This document shows, one piece after another, positions 10,748-21,926 of a DNA stretch of 64,000 nt (position 1 is its first letter; each line of letters begins with the position of its first letter). The stretch comes from Pelodera strongyloides (taxonomy: Eukaryota > Nematoda > Chromadorea > Rhabditida > Rhabditidae), in NCBI GenBank assembly GCA_036852015.1, contig JAANDG010000133.1:186001-250000 (forward strand). The letters run 5' to 3'. The position numbers were made by a program, and so were the translations under genes. A model generated the notes under the pieces. That model was not told the DNA's origin. It worked only from the letters and a program-made list of their open reading frames with translations, and did not search any database.

Positions 10748-12454
10748 GTTCTCCTTGCGGTCCTCCTTGACCACTCTTTGTCTCGTGTCGAGTTCAAGAA
10801 GGATTTGTGTTTGTTCGCAATCATTCAGAAAAACCACTTTAATGGCGATATCTATAAAAAGAAGTGATCACATTTTACAATTAGATGGCGGGCCATATGT
10901 CTCACAGTCATGGCTACCAACGGGCTCGCGTCTGAGATACGCATTTAAAGCTATGCGGAGTCTTTTGAACAATTTATTTTATCAAAAGTCTCACTGCCCA
11001 TGTTTCCAACAAAGTATATTCAAAAACGCAAAATCAAACAATCCAAGATCAACATAATAAAAAAAATATATAATTCACATTTCTCACTTTGTAATGGCAA
11101 ATTTTTTTCAGTTTAACACAAAGAGGTGACTCCACTTCGAAGTAAATAAGACTTCCACTCGACTAATCCGTGCTTGTGCTTTAGTACTTAGTACTCCATG
11201 CCACGACTCCGTGATTGTTACTTAATTAATTTGCATGAACTACGCTTCCTGCGTCTGGTACATTGTGTATTGCCTGCACCGTATGTATATAAATAAATTG
11301 TTTACTACATAAAGGTGTGTGTTCTGTGCTGCTATTCGCCTTTTTCCTAAGATGGTAAAATCAAACAATAAGAAGTTGCCCTTCATTTTTCACTTAAGTC
11401 AATAAGTAAGTGAATTATAACACAAAGTATTGAGTGTTCGCTATAATATGTAAATCCCCAGAGTGTGGTAATCTGCTTTATCCGCATTAGAAAATCATGC
11501 CGAAAAAGAACGATACGTCTGGGACAACATGTGAAGGAAGCAAATAAATATTTATAGTTCTTAAAATGTCAAAAATTAATGTTTCTTAGTAAAACATGAG
11601 GAAGATCAAGGTCGGAATACCTTAGACACCATCGCTGAGCACCGTAAGCGGCACACAAAATTTTTTTATGGAGCTTAATTTTTGAGGGAAAACCGTTCAG
11701 ATCGATATGAAGGGGTCGTAATAAAACGGTTCAGTTATTCTATTTAGACATATAGCAACTATTTAGAGTACTTATGGCAAATATTAACCTTTGCCATTTT
11801 TTTATTTTCAATAAAAAAATTTTATTTACAAGAATTTTTGTAAGAGGGTCTCAAAAAATCCGTCCGTTAGGGAGCCCCTCTATCCAAATCAACGACGTAT
11901 TTATTTTTAGGTCAACGTTGTTGAATACCAAGTCACTCGTTTTCATGCTAAATATCGTAGCGTAAATACGGAATACTTTCTGAACTGCTTCGCATTTTCT
12001 CTAATGGTAACGAGCTATGGAGTTATACAATTTTTTTCAGTTCAGTTTTTCAGCTTGGCTCACAAAACTGAAAGACTAACAGAATTGGGCTTCATCTGAA
12101 TAGCGACCTTCTCACCCTTCAACTTATTACTTATTACTTCCAATCTATAGCTCGTCAAAATTAATTTTATAATTTGCTCTTTATAACGGGAGGCTGTGTC
12201 AAACTACTAACGAACTCACGGGGCGCAGGTAAAACCCTTGTTTTTCATATTGATAGCAACAGACTAACTTTATTTCCATCGCTACGTCAAAGAGCCCCCC
12301 CCCCCTCCCCCCGCACCTTGATCATATCAGTTACATGATAACAATTAAGGCTGATAGTACTGATCGACTGCTAATTGATTTTATTTGATCGGTATTTGAT
12401 CACCACCTGAGCGGTATTTGTCTATCGTTTTCGGTTCTACTAACGTAGCCTCAA
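10748..12454. other. Intergenic region upstream of the P450 gene
   Basis: No gene recognised. A C/T homopolymer-like tract lies at 12297-12312. The last few hundred bases before 12455 should contain the P450 promoter; they include repeated TGATCGG/TTTGATC words around 12360-12405 but no element I can identify with confidence. No good splice-acceptor-like sequence sits directly before the ATG, unlike the genes at 46.4 and 52.1 kb. Confidence 0.4.
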
Positions 12455-15400
12455 ATGGCATTCATATTCATTATACTGATATCATTATTCATCATTTATG
12501 TAATAAATTTCTATTGGAATGTGTCCCGATATCCCAGAGGACCATTACCACTTCCAGTTATTGGAAATCTGTACATGGTGAGCACATTAAATCTATAAAT
12601 CTGTGTTTTGTGGACATTTATGGTTCTTAATTATGAATAGATGTATAAATCAAGGCAGATCAATACTAATTACTAGTTACATTGTCTCCTACTGAAAGAA
12701 TCACCAACTGAAAGAATCATGGCAACTGGAAATAAAATTATTATTTTTATTATTAATTCCGATCTTTGAAACATTGTCTTTTTTTTTTAGAAGAAATATT
12801 TGAGTTTATCAACTTCTATATTTTAGGCCACATTTATATTGATTTCTCCCCCTTTCCCCCATTTGCGTTAAAGGGATCAGCTCACCTTAAATTGTGTCTG
12901 TTTTTTTTTGTTTCTTTATTTTCTATAAGGGATAAAAAAAATTTGGAATACAAAAAGTAGTGTTCTATTTCAATACTCACGGAGATATTAGGTGATAAAG
13001 TGGTGGATTGATCGGCCCAAAATGGCAAAGGGTAATTGTCTCTATACAAACAAGGCAGGACAATTCCCTTTGCCATTTTGGACCGATCAATGCACCACTT
13101 TATCACCTAATATCTCCGTGATTATTGAAATAGAACACTACTTTTTGTATTGCAAATTTTTATTATCCCTTATAGAAAATAAAGAAACAAAAAAAACAGA
13201 CACAATTTAAGGTGAGCCGATCCCTTTAAGCACTTACAATGTAGGTGAAAGAACGTCGCACTGGAACATCCGCGGCTCGTATTTTCAAGGAATTTCGGCA
13301 CAAAAATTAAGACACGTGAGATACAACAGTATCTATGTCATCATGTGCATCGCCGTACTTTTAAGCTCTTCTTACTTAACGTAATACATGCCGACTAAAC
13401 CCTACACACCCATTTCCTTTCCTAGGTGTCAGACCCAAAGAAGCTTCACTTGCAAATGGATGGATGGTCAAAAGTATATGGACCCGTGTTTACAGTCTTT
13501 CTGCCAAATCCCATGGTGGTAATCACACATTACGATGCTATGAAAGAAGCTCTAATAACAAAGGGTGTGTGATAAAGAATTCGGCCTCAACAATACTCAT
13601 CTGAATATTATTGTACAATTGATTCAAAACATTCATTAAATCTCTGAAGGAAATTAACCTTGATGTTGATTTAGGGGACGATTTTCTGGGTCGTTCTGGA
13701 GAGTTTCCCGAGAACATAGTCCAAACAATTCCCAACGGCGGGGTCATATTCTCAGATGGAGATGAATGGAGTATTCAAAGGAGGACATCCCTGCACATAC
13801 TCCGTGATTTTGGAATGGGCAAGAATATACAAGAACAAATGGTGGGCTGAAAGAAGCTTCAGTGTAAACACTCGAAGACTAAACTGAAGCGCGCAATTTT
13901 TGTTGTATTTTGTGTTGATTTTGTATGTGGCAAAGTATTCAAGTCACGTAGAGCTTGGTACTATCGACAATGACATCGCTGCTTGTGCACGGAGTTTGTT
14001 TTTGATACTAATATGACGATTGAATAGTCGGATGCTATGTTCTACATTCGTCTAGGTTCAAAACTCGCTTCGTGAGTTTGTTGATTACATTGATAATTTG
14101 GAAGACAAGTCGAGAGTGGAGTTCCGATGGCCGATCCAGGTAATATTAATGTACTATGGACAAAACAATACGCACAAGAAGTGATGCAAACAACCGTTTG
14201 TGAAATACAGAGAAAAACACTCGATTACTCCATCATTTCGACAAATATTATCCATTAGGTTTTTTATTGCCTTTTTTTTGCTATCAATTGTTGACTTCAG
14301 ATTTTGGTCGCGAATGTTATAAATGAACTTTTATATTCATGGCGATATGGATACCATGACTGCGAAGCTTTGAAAACATTTGCCAATCAACTCTCAAAGA
14401 ACATTGAGGCAAGCTTACGTTCTTTATGCCACGCATCAGAGCGATATACTCTGCGGTATTAAACAACAAGATCATTGATCAGTTTGAGGAACAGTAGTGC
14501 ATTGAAACAATCTTACATGTTATGCAAAACACTTGATTATGAGCGCCGCCTAGAATTTTAGACAATCAGGGAGAGCAAGCTGACGTTCCTTGTAATGGCA
14601 TTCCCATGGATAAAACATATACCTGTGATCGGATATCATGCTTACCACAAATTCTTTGAAATACTAAAAGGGGTGAGTATTTCTAAGTGTCGATATGAAG
14701 ATAGGAGCCTTGTCCTTGGCTCTTCAACCTAAAAATTAAATCTGGTAATATTTACGATTTTAATTATCATCGATCTTAGTGCCTTGAGATGGTCGACCAG
14801 GATGTTAGAAACTGTCTGAGCGATTATCATGAAGACGCTGAACCCCAGTGCTTTGTTCATGCATATCAACAACGGATAGACAAAGGAGATACAGGACTCA
14901 GGTGAAGATAATGTTACATGCAAACAAAGGATCTTTAGATTCCATTTGTTGGCGTTTCTGTCTCTTTCACTTCCTACAAACGTTCTGAGGGTATTGTAAG
15001 TCGCTCTACTATTTCTAAAACAATGGACATGTAATTTGTTCTCTATTGTCATGTAACCTCATATTTAGTACTCAGCAGCTTCAGAACGTTGTGATGGATT
15101 TCTTTCTCGCTGGTATGGAGACTACCACCACAACACTTCGATGGGCAGTATTACACTTTGCCAATAGTCCCGAAGTACAGGTAAGCCTTGTTGTTCGTAC
15201 TGGCCGAACAAGATGATAATTCACTTCAACATGAAGAAGTTAATTCACATGTAACGTGTAGTGAAACAAGGCTTTAAAAATGCGGCTTCATATACGTCAC
15301 TGTCACATTTATATCATTCAAAGAAATTATTAACCGCGTTTTGGCATCTTTCTCACTACACTGGAATTTATGTACGTGTGTTTTTTTTAACCTGCTCCTT

Positions 15401-16202
15401 CACGGATAGTAGGAAATTCACTGGAATTTTAGTGGCACCATCCTCTAAACCTCTAATACTTCAGGAGAAATGCCGCCAAGAGATAATGTCTGTTGTTGGA
15501 ACTGAAAGAATGGTCTCCATGTCTGATAAGCTCAACTTACCCTATACGAGTGCCTGTGTATGCGAAATTCAGAGGCTTGCCAACATTCTGCCTCTAAACC
15601 TATTTCGGAGGACATTACGAGACACCGAAGTAGTAATTTAAATGGCAACGATTTATTCAACTGTTTTTTTACTCTTCAACTGGTACCCTTTCTTTCTTTC
15701 TTTCTTTCTATCAAGAAAGAAATACTAATACGTAAACAAATTCAGGTGTGTGGAATTTCTATTCCCCAAAACACGATAATACTGCCCCAGATCAATTCTA
15801 TCCTCAGACTTGACGAAGTATTCGGCACAGACTTAGATAAGTTTAAGCCAGAGAGATTTCTTCTGGAAGATGGAAAAACAACCGACAAGGTGAGAGAATC
15901 AACATCCTGAGGCGGTATTATCTGGACGCTCTTTAAAGAATCAAATCTTTCCGTTGGCTGCTCGGAACGTAATTTTTTTGCATTCGTTTTAGGTAGCCAT
16001 CGATCACCTTGTCCCGTTCGGCATGGGTGGCCGCAAATGCGCGGGCGAGGCGTTGGCACGCGTGGAATTGTTCCTCGGAATCGCAACAATCCTGCAAAAC
16101 TTCCGTCTCCTACCCTCTGAAGGATGGACCCTTAATGTGAACCCCACTTGGTTTGCAATTAACGTTCCTACTGAGAACTACCTAAAGGTCCAACGAATCT
16201 AG
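12455..16202 (+). CDS. Cytochrome P450, CYP2-clan type, complete, 11 exons
   Basis: A microsomal haem monooxygenase that would oxidise lipophilic substrates with electrons from P450 reductase. Exons: 12455-12577, 13426-13564, 13675-13841, 14056-14139, 14301-14408, 14562-14672, 14780-14901, 15069-15180, 15465-15629, 15746-15889, 15993-16202; phases agree throughout and give 494 aa, the normal length. Visible in order: an N-terminal membrane anchor ([17 protein letters not shown]), the proline-rich hinge [12 protein letters not shown], the I-helix oxygen motif AGMETTTTT, the K-helix EIQR (ExxR), FKPERF, and the haem loop [11 protein letters not shown] with the ligand cysteine. Most family members have FxxGKRxCLGE, so GGRKCAG is slightly unusual. 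Intron 5 starts with GC (GAG|GCAAGC) rather than GT. Intron 1 holds a foldback element and intron 9 a CTTT microsatellite. A poly(A) signal AATAAA follows at 16242. The subfamily is not assigned. Confidence 0.93.
12868..13229. repeat. TTAA-flanked foldback element in P450 intron 1
   Basis: A 362-bp near-perfect inverted repeat. The outer left end TTAAAGGGATCAGCTCACCTT matches the right end AAGGTGAGCCGATCCCTTTAA, and the arms stay paired through AAATAGAACACTA-type and TATCACCTAATATCTCCGTG segments to a short centre near 13045. TTAA flanks both ends. The arms differ at only a handful of positions, so the insertion or its conversion is probably recent. It lies wholly inside intron 1 (12578-13425) and should be removed by splicing, though the transcript could fold into a long hairpin. 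Confidence 0.9.
15688..15708 (+). repeat. CTTT microsatellite in P450 intron 9
   Basis: About five units of CTTT followed by TATC and AAGAAAGAAA, which can pair back with the repeat. It lies in the pyrimidine-rich part of intron 9, about 40 bp before the acceptor at 15745. Confidence 0.8.
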
Positions 16203-16241
16203 ACGTGATTTGTGCAAAAGTTGTATACATATGGATTGTTC

Positions 16242-16247
16242 AATAAA
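16242..16247 (+). terminator. Poly(A) signal of the P450 gene
   Basis: A canonical AATAAA lies 40 bp after the P450 stop codon (16200-16202), at the distance expected for a short nematode 3' UTR. Confidence 0.7.
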
Positions 16248-16781
16248 TATATGAATCGCTTTATTTTTTTTAATTTAGAAATTTATATGATTTGTGTGTG
16301 TGAATGTAATAATGTGCCTTCAATACTAACATTTAAAAACGATCATGGCAAAGAGCGATTGTTTGTTGCTTTTGGTATGCTTCTTCCCCTCATCTCCATC
16401 GCTGGCCGAACTATTGTCACCACAGACATCGCTCCGCTCGCGTACGACACATTGTGGCTGAACTTGCAACAATTACAGTTACTGAATGCATGGGAAAAAA
16501 TAATCTAAATTTACTTCGTTTGTGTAAAATACCCCATAGGGAAGGCTTCCCAGAAAATGGTAATCCACTTCGTCCAAAAATGATTATTTATAATGTGTTT
16601 GCAATTGTAACATACCCGAGAATTGTGAAGATGCCTCTACAGACTAGCGCGATAACTCGCTCACGCACTCTCCTGTAATTTTTCTAGTTTATACGAACAA
16701 TGGTAGTATTCTATGAATTATGAGCAGCAAAATGTATTATCCTGTTTTGAATCATCTGATAATGTATATAAATAAAAAAAG

Positions 16782-19073
16782 TTATAATAACCTGTTTAGG
16801 ACAAGCATTATGTACGGGTTAATAGCATTCCACAGCACCCAAATAAAATTGGAAGCAAAAATTGCCAGTCTGCCGTCGAGAACAGGCACATAAGTCCAGA
16901 TGCAGTAGCCAAGCACATCATAGACAGACATGGCAAATACCTGAATTCTAGGTGGGTACCAACTACCAACAAACACATAGATATGAAGGATCCCAAAACC
17001 TTTCCTCTTTTTACTTTTTTACTCTTATGAAGATTCATTTTCAGTAGTCTGTTTCCTGTTGGTTTACATCGTTTTTCCTTGTAGTTTCGGTCCAATGCAA
17101 GGTTTGAGGTCCCTTTATGATTAACCTTACACGTCGTCATATCCTCAGTCGTCTGTTTTATGAGTGTATTCTTATTGTTACCACATTTTCCGTTACGATA
17201 CAGACTATGTATAATGACAATATAGATCAATTCACTTGTGCATATCATATGCACCTTTTTACACATTCTGATTGAATTTGCGCACTCAAAGCAATTGATT
17301 TCGTCAGTTAATAGTGATACGCACCGTTAAACATTTTCAAACTAAATTAAATAATTCCTATTACTAAGAAGAATACGCTTACTTGCACGGTTAATAATAT
17401 TTCCTTCTTCGAGGGCGGATTGTGCTGCAATTCAATTATAACTGACTTTTGGTGTGAGAAAATAAAACTTCTGCGAATACGAAAACAACAATTGAATAAT
17501 GAGTGGGACATTCAGTGAATTGTTGGTCAAGAGACCAATTTCCTATTAAGTAAACTCATCTAGGTATACATGGTTCATTGATGCACTCACCGTAAAGACG
17601 TATCCAAAAATGATGATATATGACACAGCGGATATTAAGACCACAACTAGAATCAGAGTATTGCTGAATTCTCGAAGAACGCCACCCAGTGGATAACCCG
17701 CCTGAACAACAGATCAGAAAGAATAAACACATCAAAGACAATTGGTACTGAGCCAACGAAGCCAGTAGAGAATCATGTCAGAAAGCATGACCAACCGATC
17801 CTGGTTTCTTTTTGAAAGCTGTTATTGTTGCCGGCTTTGCTCGGTGCGATGAATAAATCTCATAAGGACCAAAAGGGAAACAACAAGTAAGAGTAAAAAC
17901 TTACAATGTATTGCCACGTGTAATAAGGCAGGACGTATACAAACATACTCAAACCAACGATGTTCATAACAAAAACCACCGCAAAGCATGCCCAACAGAA
18001 AATAAAGCAGACCTGCAGTGCACATGTTATCACGGCACATGACTATACCTTCTCTTTATGATCATTGAAAAGTTTGTGACTAAAATCAGATTAAAATCGT
18101 GATTCGAAAAGTGGGATGGCTACGCTAAGAAAAGCCGTCCTTTACTTACTGATATTATGAAACATAATTTAAAAAAAAACCAACCATCGTCGTTTGCTTA
18201 GTAAAGATCCGATAATGCAAAAAACCAACCATCGTCGTTTGTATCGTAAAGATCCGATTGGATCTTGTAAAGAAAACTATCATGACAAATCGATTAATTG
18301 CGAGGAATGCTGTTAATACAAGTCCGGCGCACCACATTCCATTCATAAGAGCTCCTTGGATCTGAAGCGATTTCGAAGTTTTTTAATTGAACGAACGTTC
18401 TTCGCAGAGCTGACCTATACCCCTTTTATAAGCACTTTAAAGTAACGTTCCCTTGAAAACAAAGAAAATATAAGTACTTACGCGAGGTCCTTATTATAGA
18501 ATAAGCATAACAACACTACGTTTATGTTTCCGAGGGCATTTACCTTCTCAAATAGGTCGAACCGTTCGATTTGGAGGAAAATGTACACCCCAGACGACAG
18601 ATGGATAACTAGTTGCACGCAGTTACAAATCCCAATATGGAACATTATTTGTTGTGATACATTCTTTGAAAAATCCTTCTCCGATATTATGCTCGGAAAA
18701 ATGGAAATTAATGCAACATTTTGTTATATCAAGGTCATCGCAAGTTACTGATTAATAAAGGAACAAATTCTAGAAGCAATAATATTCTGTAATATCCTCT
18801 TTGACTAGTTAAAATAATATAACATTCATTAGGTACATCCAAAAACGTATCATTTTGTTATTTCGTTCTCACTTGCTCATTTTTTTGATACGTATTTTTA
18901 TTTTCTGCTAATAGGTAATATTACATGACTTGTAAAGGACTTACAAGCAAAACCAGTACATACATAATAATGCTAAGAAGTGAAAATACGACAGTAAAGA
19001 CTCCAAATAACAGTTCTTGCGTATGTGCTGCACCGACAGCTTTTTCAAATTCAACGTCATCTAAAAACAACAT
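16782..19073 (-). CDS. Serpentine seven-helix chemoreceptor (Srt/Srx-like)
   Basis: Predicted G-protein-coupled receptor of the nematode serpentine type, likely acting in chemosensory cilia. Exons I can support (transcription order): 18945-19073 (start MLFLDDVEFEK, then helix 1 LLFGVFTVVFSLLSIIMYVL), 18544-18663 (QQIMFHIGICNCVQLVIHLS), 18230-18361 or 18185-18361 (GMWCAGLVLTAFLAINRFV, the helix 3 NR motif), 17905-18012 (helix 4), 17591-17701 (helix 5, NTLILVVVLISAVSYIIIF), 16782-16940 (helices 6-7, ending NPYIMLVLNRLL). All listed junctions are phase 0. A small exon between helices 5 and 6 may exist near 17126-17204 but its phase does not fit, so the third loop is unresolved. About 280 aa. The DxE start and GVFT phrase resemble class T receptors; class X is the alternative. 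A 45-bp duplication gives two donors for exon 3. Confidence 0.75.
18185..18274 (-). repeat. 45-bp direct duplication containing a splice donor
   Basis: Two adjacent 45-bp copies share CAACCATCGTCGTTTG and TAAAGATCCGAT on the plus strand. On the coding strand each copy reads RIFT(I/K)QTTM followed by GTTGGT, a usable donor, at the end of chemoreceptor exon 3. Because 45 is a multiple of three, both donors lie in phase 0 and would add or drop 15 residues in the second cytoplasmic loop. Confidence 0.8.
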
Positions 19074-21926
19074 CTACCAACGAAGAAAAAAACGGAAATG
19101 CGATTGAATATTTATTCTTCTCTTATGCCTAAATAGACGCTTTCTCGCGTTCGGAAGCTTCCATGTGATCGTTCTACCGATAGAGATTTGATTCTGTATC
19201 CCCACTCTCAAACCCACTCTCCTCATACAGGATACACTGTAATAAATCCAAATGAAATTTGCCCGTTTTTGACTGATTTAAAAACTGAAATAAATAAACA
19301 TGCGCAAAAGTAGATAAGAAATATGTAACCTGTCTCTCCAGTGTAACCATTGATAATCACCTCAATCATTTAGCCATAAATTTCTAAAAAGATGTGGTAC
19401 GCAACTTTGCATACGGCAAACATCACGAAAACAGCAGTGATAAACATGATCTTCAAACAAACCAAAAGTTGGATATATCAGACAAAGTATGGACCTCTGC
19501 ACTTTGGGATGCTATGTTACATATGTTTTTGTGCTTCTGTTGAATGAAGATCGTTAAGCGAAGAAGACTCTATTTACTCAAGCGCCTGCTACGCGAACCA
19601 ATTTCTGTTCCGAAATGCTGTTGGTTGATAATTAAAAAAAAAACTTTTGACGGTGTTTTGACTCTTATTTGTATGTCACATACCCTATGATCTGATGGTG
19701 AGGAATTATCAGATAAACGAGCTGTGGTCTTTGGTAGTTATATAAACGATGTTACAAATGATGTTGTGGTCATGTTATGATCTTACCAAAAGCAGATGTT
19801 AGTCCCAATACAGTGTTCACGAAGAATTAATAAAATTTGTCAACACTCAAATGTATAGAAGTTGAACACGTAGTGTGTAACATTTTCATTTTTTGAGATG
19901 TATATGAGTAATTCCCGCTTTTATATGATTACATACTGGCGCAGACCAGAGAAGAGGGCAAATTGGTCCTAAGCTAATCAAAATTATAATGCGCAACTTA
20001 CTAACACATTAAATAAATTTATTCTACGAACAGTTTCTCGTAATTGTGTCCAACATTATTTATTTCCTGTACAAGTACTAATTGCTCTGAACAAAACGAT
20101 TTGTCGTAATGAGTACGGTTTGTGACGTAGAAACTCTATGGGCATATTTAAATTCAGAGTTTCAAATATCAAATACATATCAAATACATAAGGTCAAACT
20201 CTCCGTTTTGTAACGATGACCGAGCTTTAGTTGTCAAGTTAATTAACCGACGCTGAGAATTTCTCACCAATACCGTTTCAGCATGTGTTATATATGGGTA
20301 CTATACTTGGGTGATGTGCCCTTCTATGCCTAGCCACATAGTTTCCACTTCGTGTCCACAGGGCAACTTCCGCATTGTAACGTGGTGTTGCTTCTCATTG
20401 GAACTTTTTCAAGTGTAATTAAAATTAACCCGGAGATTAAATTTATGAAACAAGGAAATCCATGAAACAAGTTATGCCCTGCCCGGTAAGAAAATTTGAG
20501 ATAATACAAATGGAATTAAACTACACTAGGGGTGTTGTTATAGGGAACAGGACCATCATTATCATTTCGATGATTTGACTGCACATAGAACCGCTGGAAG
20601 GACAACGTGACGACTCGTGCCGAACTTTGGTGACGACGTCAAGCTTGCACTTGCTTTTTGCATACTGTAATTATTCATACAACTTCGCATAAGAATCCTA
20701 CAAGAATTATCCAGAACATCAACGAACGTCCTTGTTGGATATTTATAATCTACACGTGCTGCTTGACTGGTGTGCTCACTAGGTCTTATTGGTTGTTAAA
20801 TTGGTCACCGTGTGAAAACTGTAAATAGTCGCTTTACGTAATATTCATTCTTGATTTTGGAACAGGCTTTGTGACAGTAGTGGAATGATCTTTTCTATTT
20901 TCTGTTCACACGGAAAAAAATCAGTTAAGGAGGAAGCTTCTTTCGCATTGCCCATCTGGTTGTTCTACCTTAAAATAAGCTGCAAAAGACTACCTGGGCG
21001 AAATGCGCACACACACTAATTCACCATCCATGTACACTTTATGTAGCAAGTTAATAAATAAGGGGAAATGCATGTCATGCTGTAAGCACCTTAAAGCAGT
21101 AAAAATAAAATGACGTATGTAACTGAAAGGGAATGAAAAGCTGCTAATGACAACAAAGAACGTCTTTGAGAATTTGGAAAATTACAGAACAAGGTAATAC
21201 GGGCACTCCATGAGAGTAAACACGTCAGAACAAATGACGGCATACTATTTTGGAACTTAAAGTATTATGCCTAACAATTGTACTACACACTTAATGTTAT
21301 GACAATGTTGCAGTAATTACATACAAACAATTAATTATAAATTATAACATGAAATAATATTCTCAACTGCCAATAAAATCTTAAGCAGAAAAAGGCAAGT
21401 ATGGTGAGCAAAAACATAGTAGAAAAGCTCGAGCAACATATAAGAAAAAAACAAGACAATGGTCTAAAAAATGTCGCACGCACAATAATGAGCATACTTG
21501 TCAAAGTTCACAAGTCAAAGCGGAAAATCACTGCGAAACCGTGCTAGATATGAAAGTTCGGCAATAAAAGACGTAATCTCGTCGAAAAGGATAATCTCAC
21601 GTACATAAAAATCTCACATATACAAATATCAGCTCACAGTTCCCGATTTCGATTTCATAGAATCAATTATTAGTGCATATGGAGAATGCATATAGAGATG
21701 GCAAATGCAGAAATGTAGCGATAGCTAGGTATAATTTATAAATGGGTTTTGTAAAACCTCTTGGCACTCTAGTTTGGCAGTAAACGCGTAAACGTCAAAG
21801 TGAAAAGAAAGAAAGAATACTCACTCAGAGAAAGAAATTTGGGCCCTTTGAGAAGCAGTCAAAGACAAACATAAGAAAACAATCTGAAGCACCCTAATGT
21901 TTTTAGTCGGTTGAAATGCATTACAA
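19074..21926. other. Intergenic between chemoreceptor and RabGAP genes
   Basis: A 2.85 kb AT-rich gap. The part next to 19073 should hold the chemoreceptor promoter, the part next to 21926 the RabGAP 3' UTR. Open frames are very short and I see no exon, RNA gene or foldback I can support. Confidence 0.5.

Noticed and set aside
16212..16678. Plus-strand frames after the P450 stop, one with a LFVAFGM phrase suggesting a P450 fragment
   Set aside because: The P450 is already complete with its haem loop and poly(A) signal; the phrase lacks the cysteine and the surrounding exon structure.
17126..17204. Possible extra chemoreceptor exon between helices 5 and 6
   Set aside because: The acceptor and donor are reasonable, but its length (79 nt) breaks the phase with both neighbours; mentioned only as unresolved.
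18524..19107. Plus-strand frames over the chemoreceptor start
   Set aside because: They are antisense shadows of exons 1 and 2 of the receptor.
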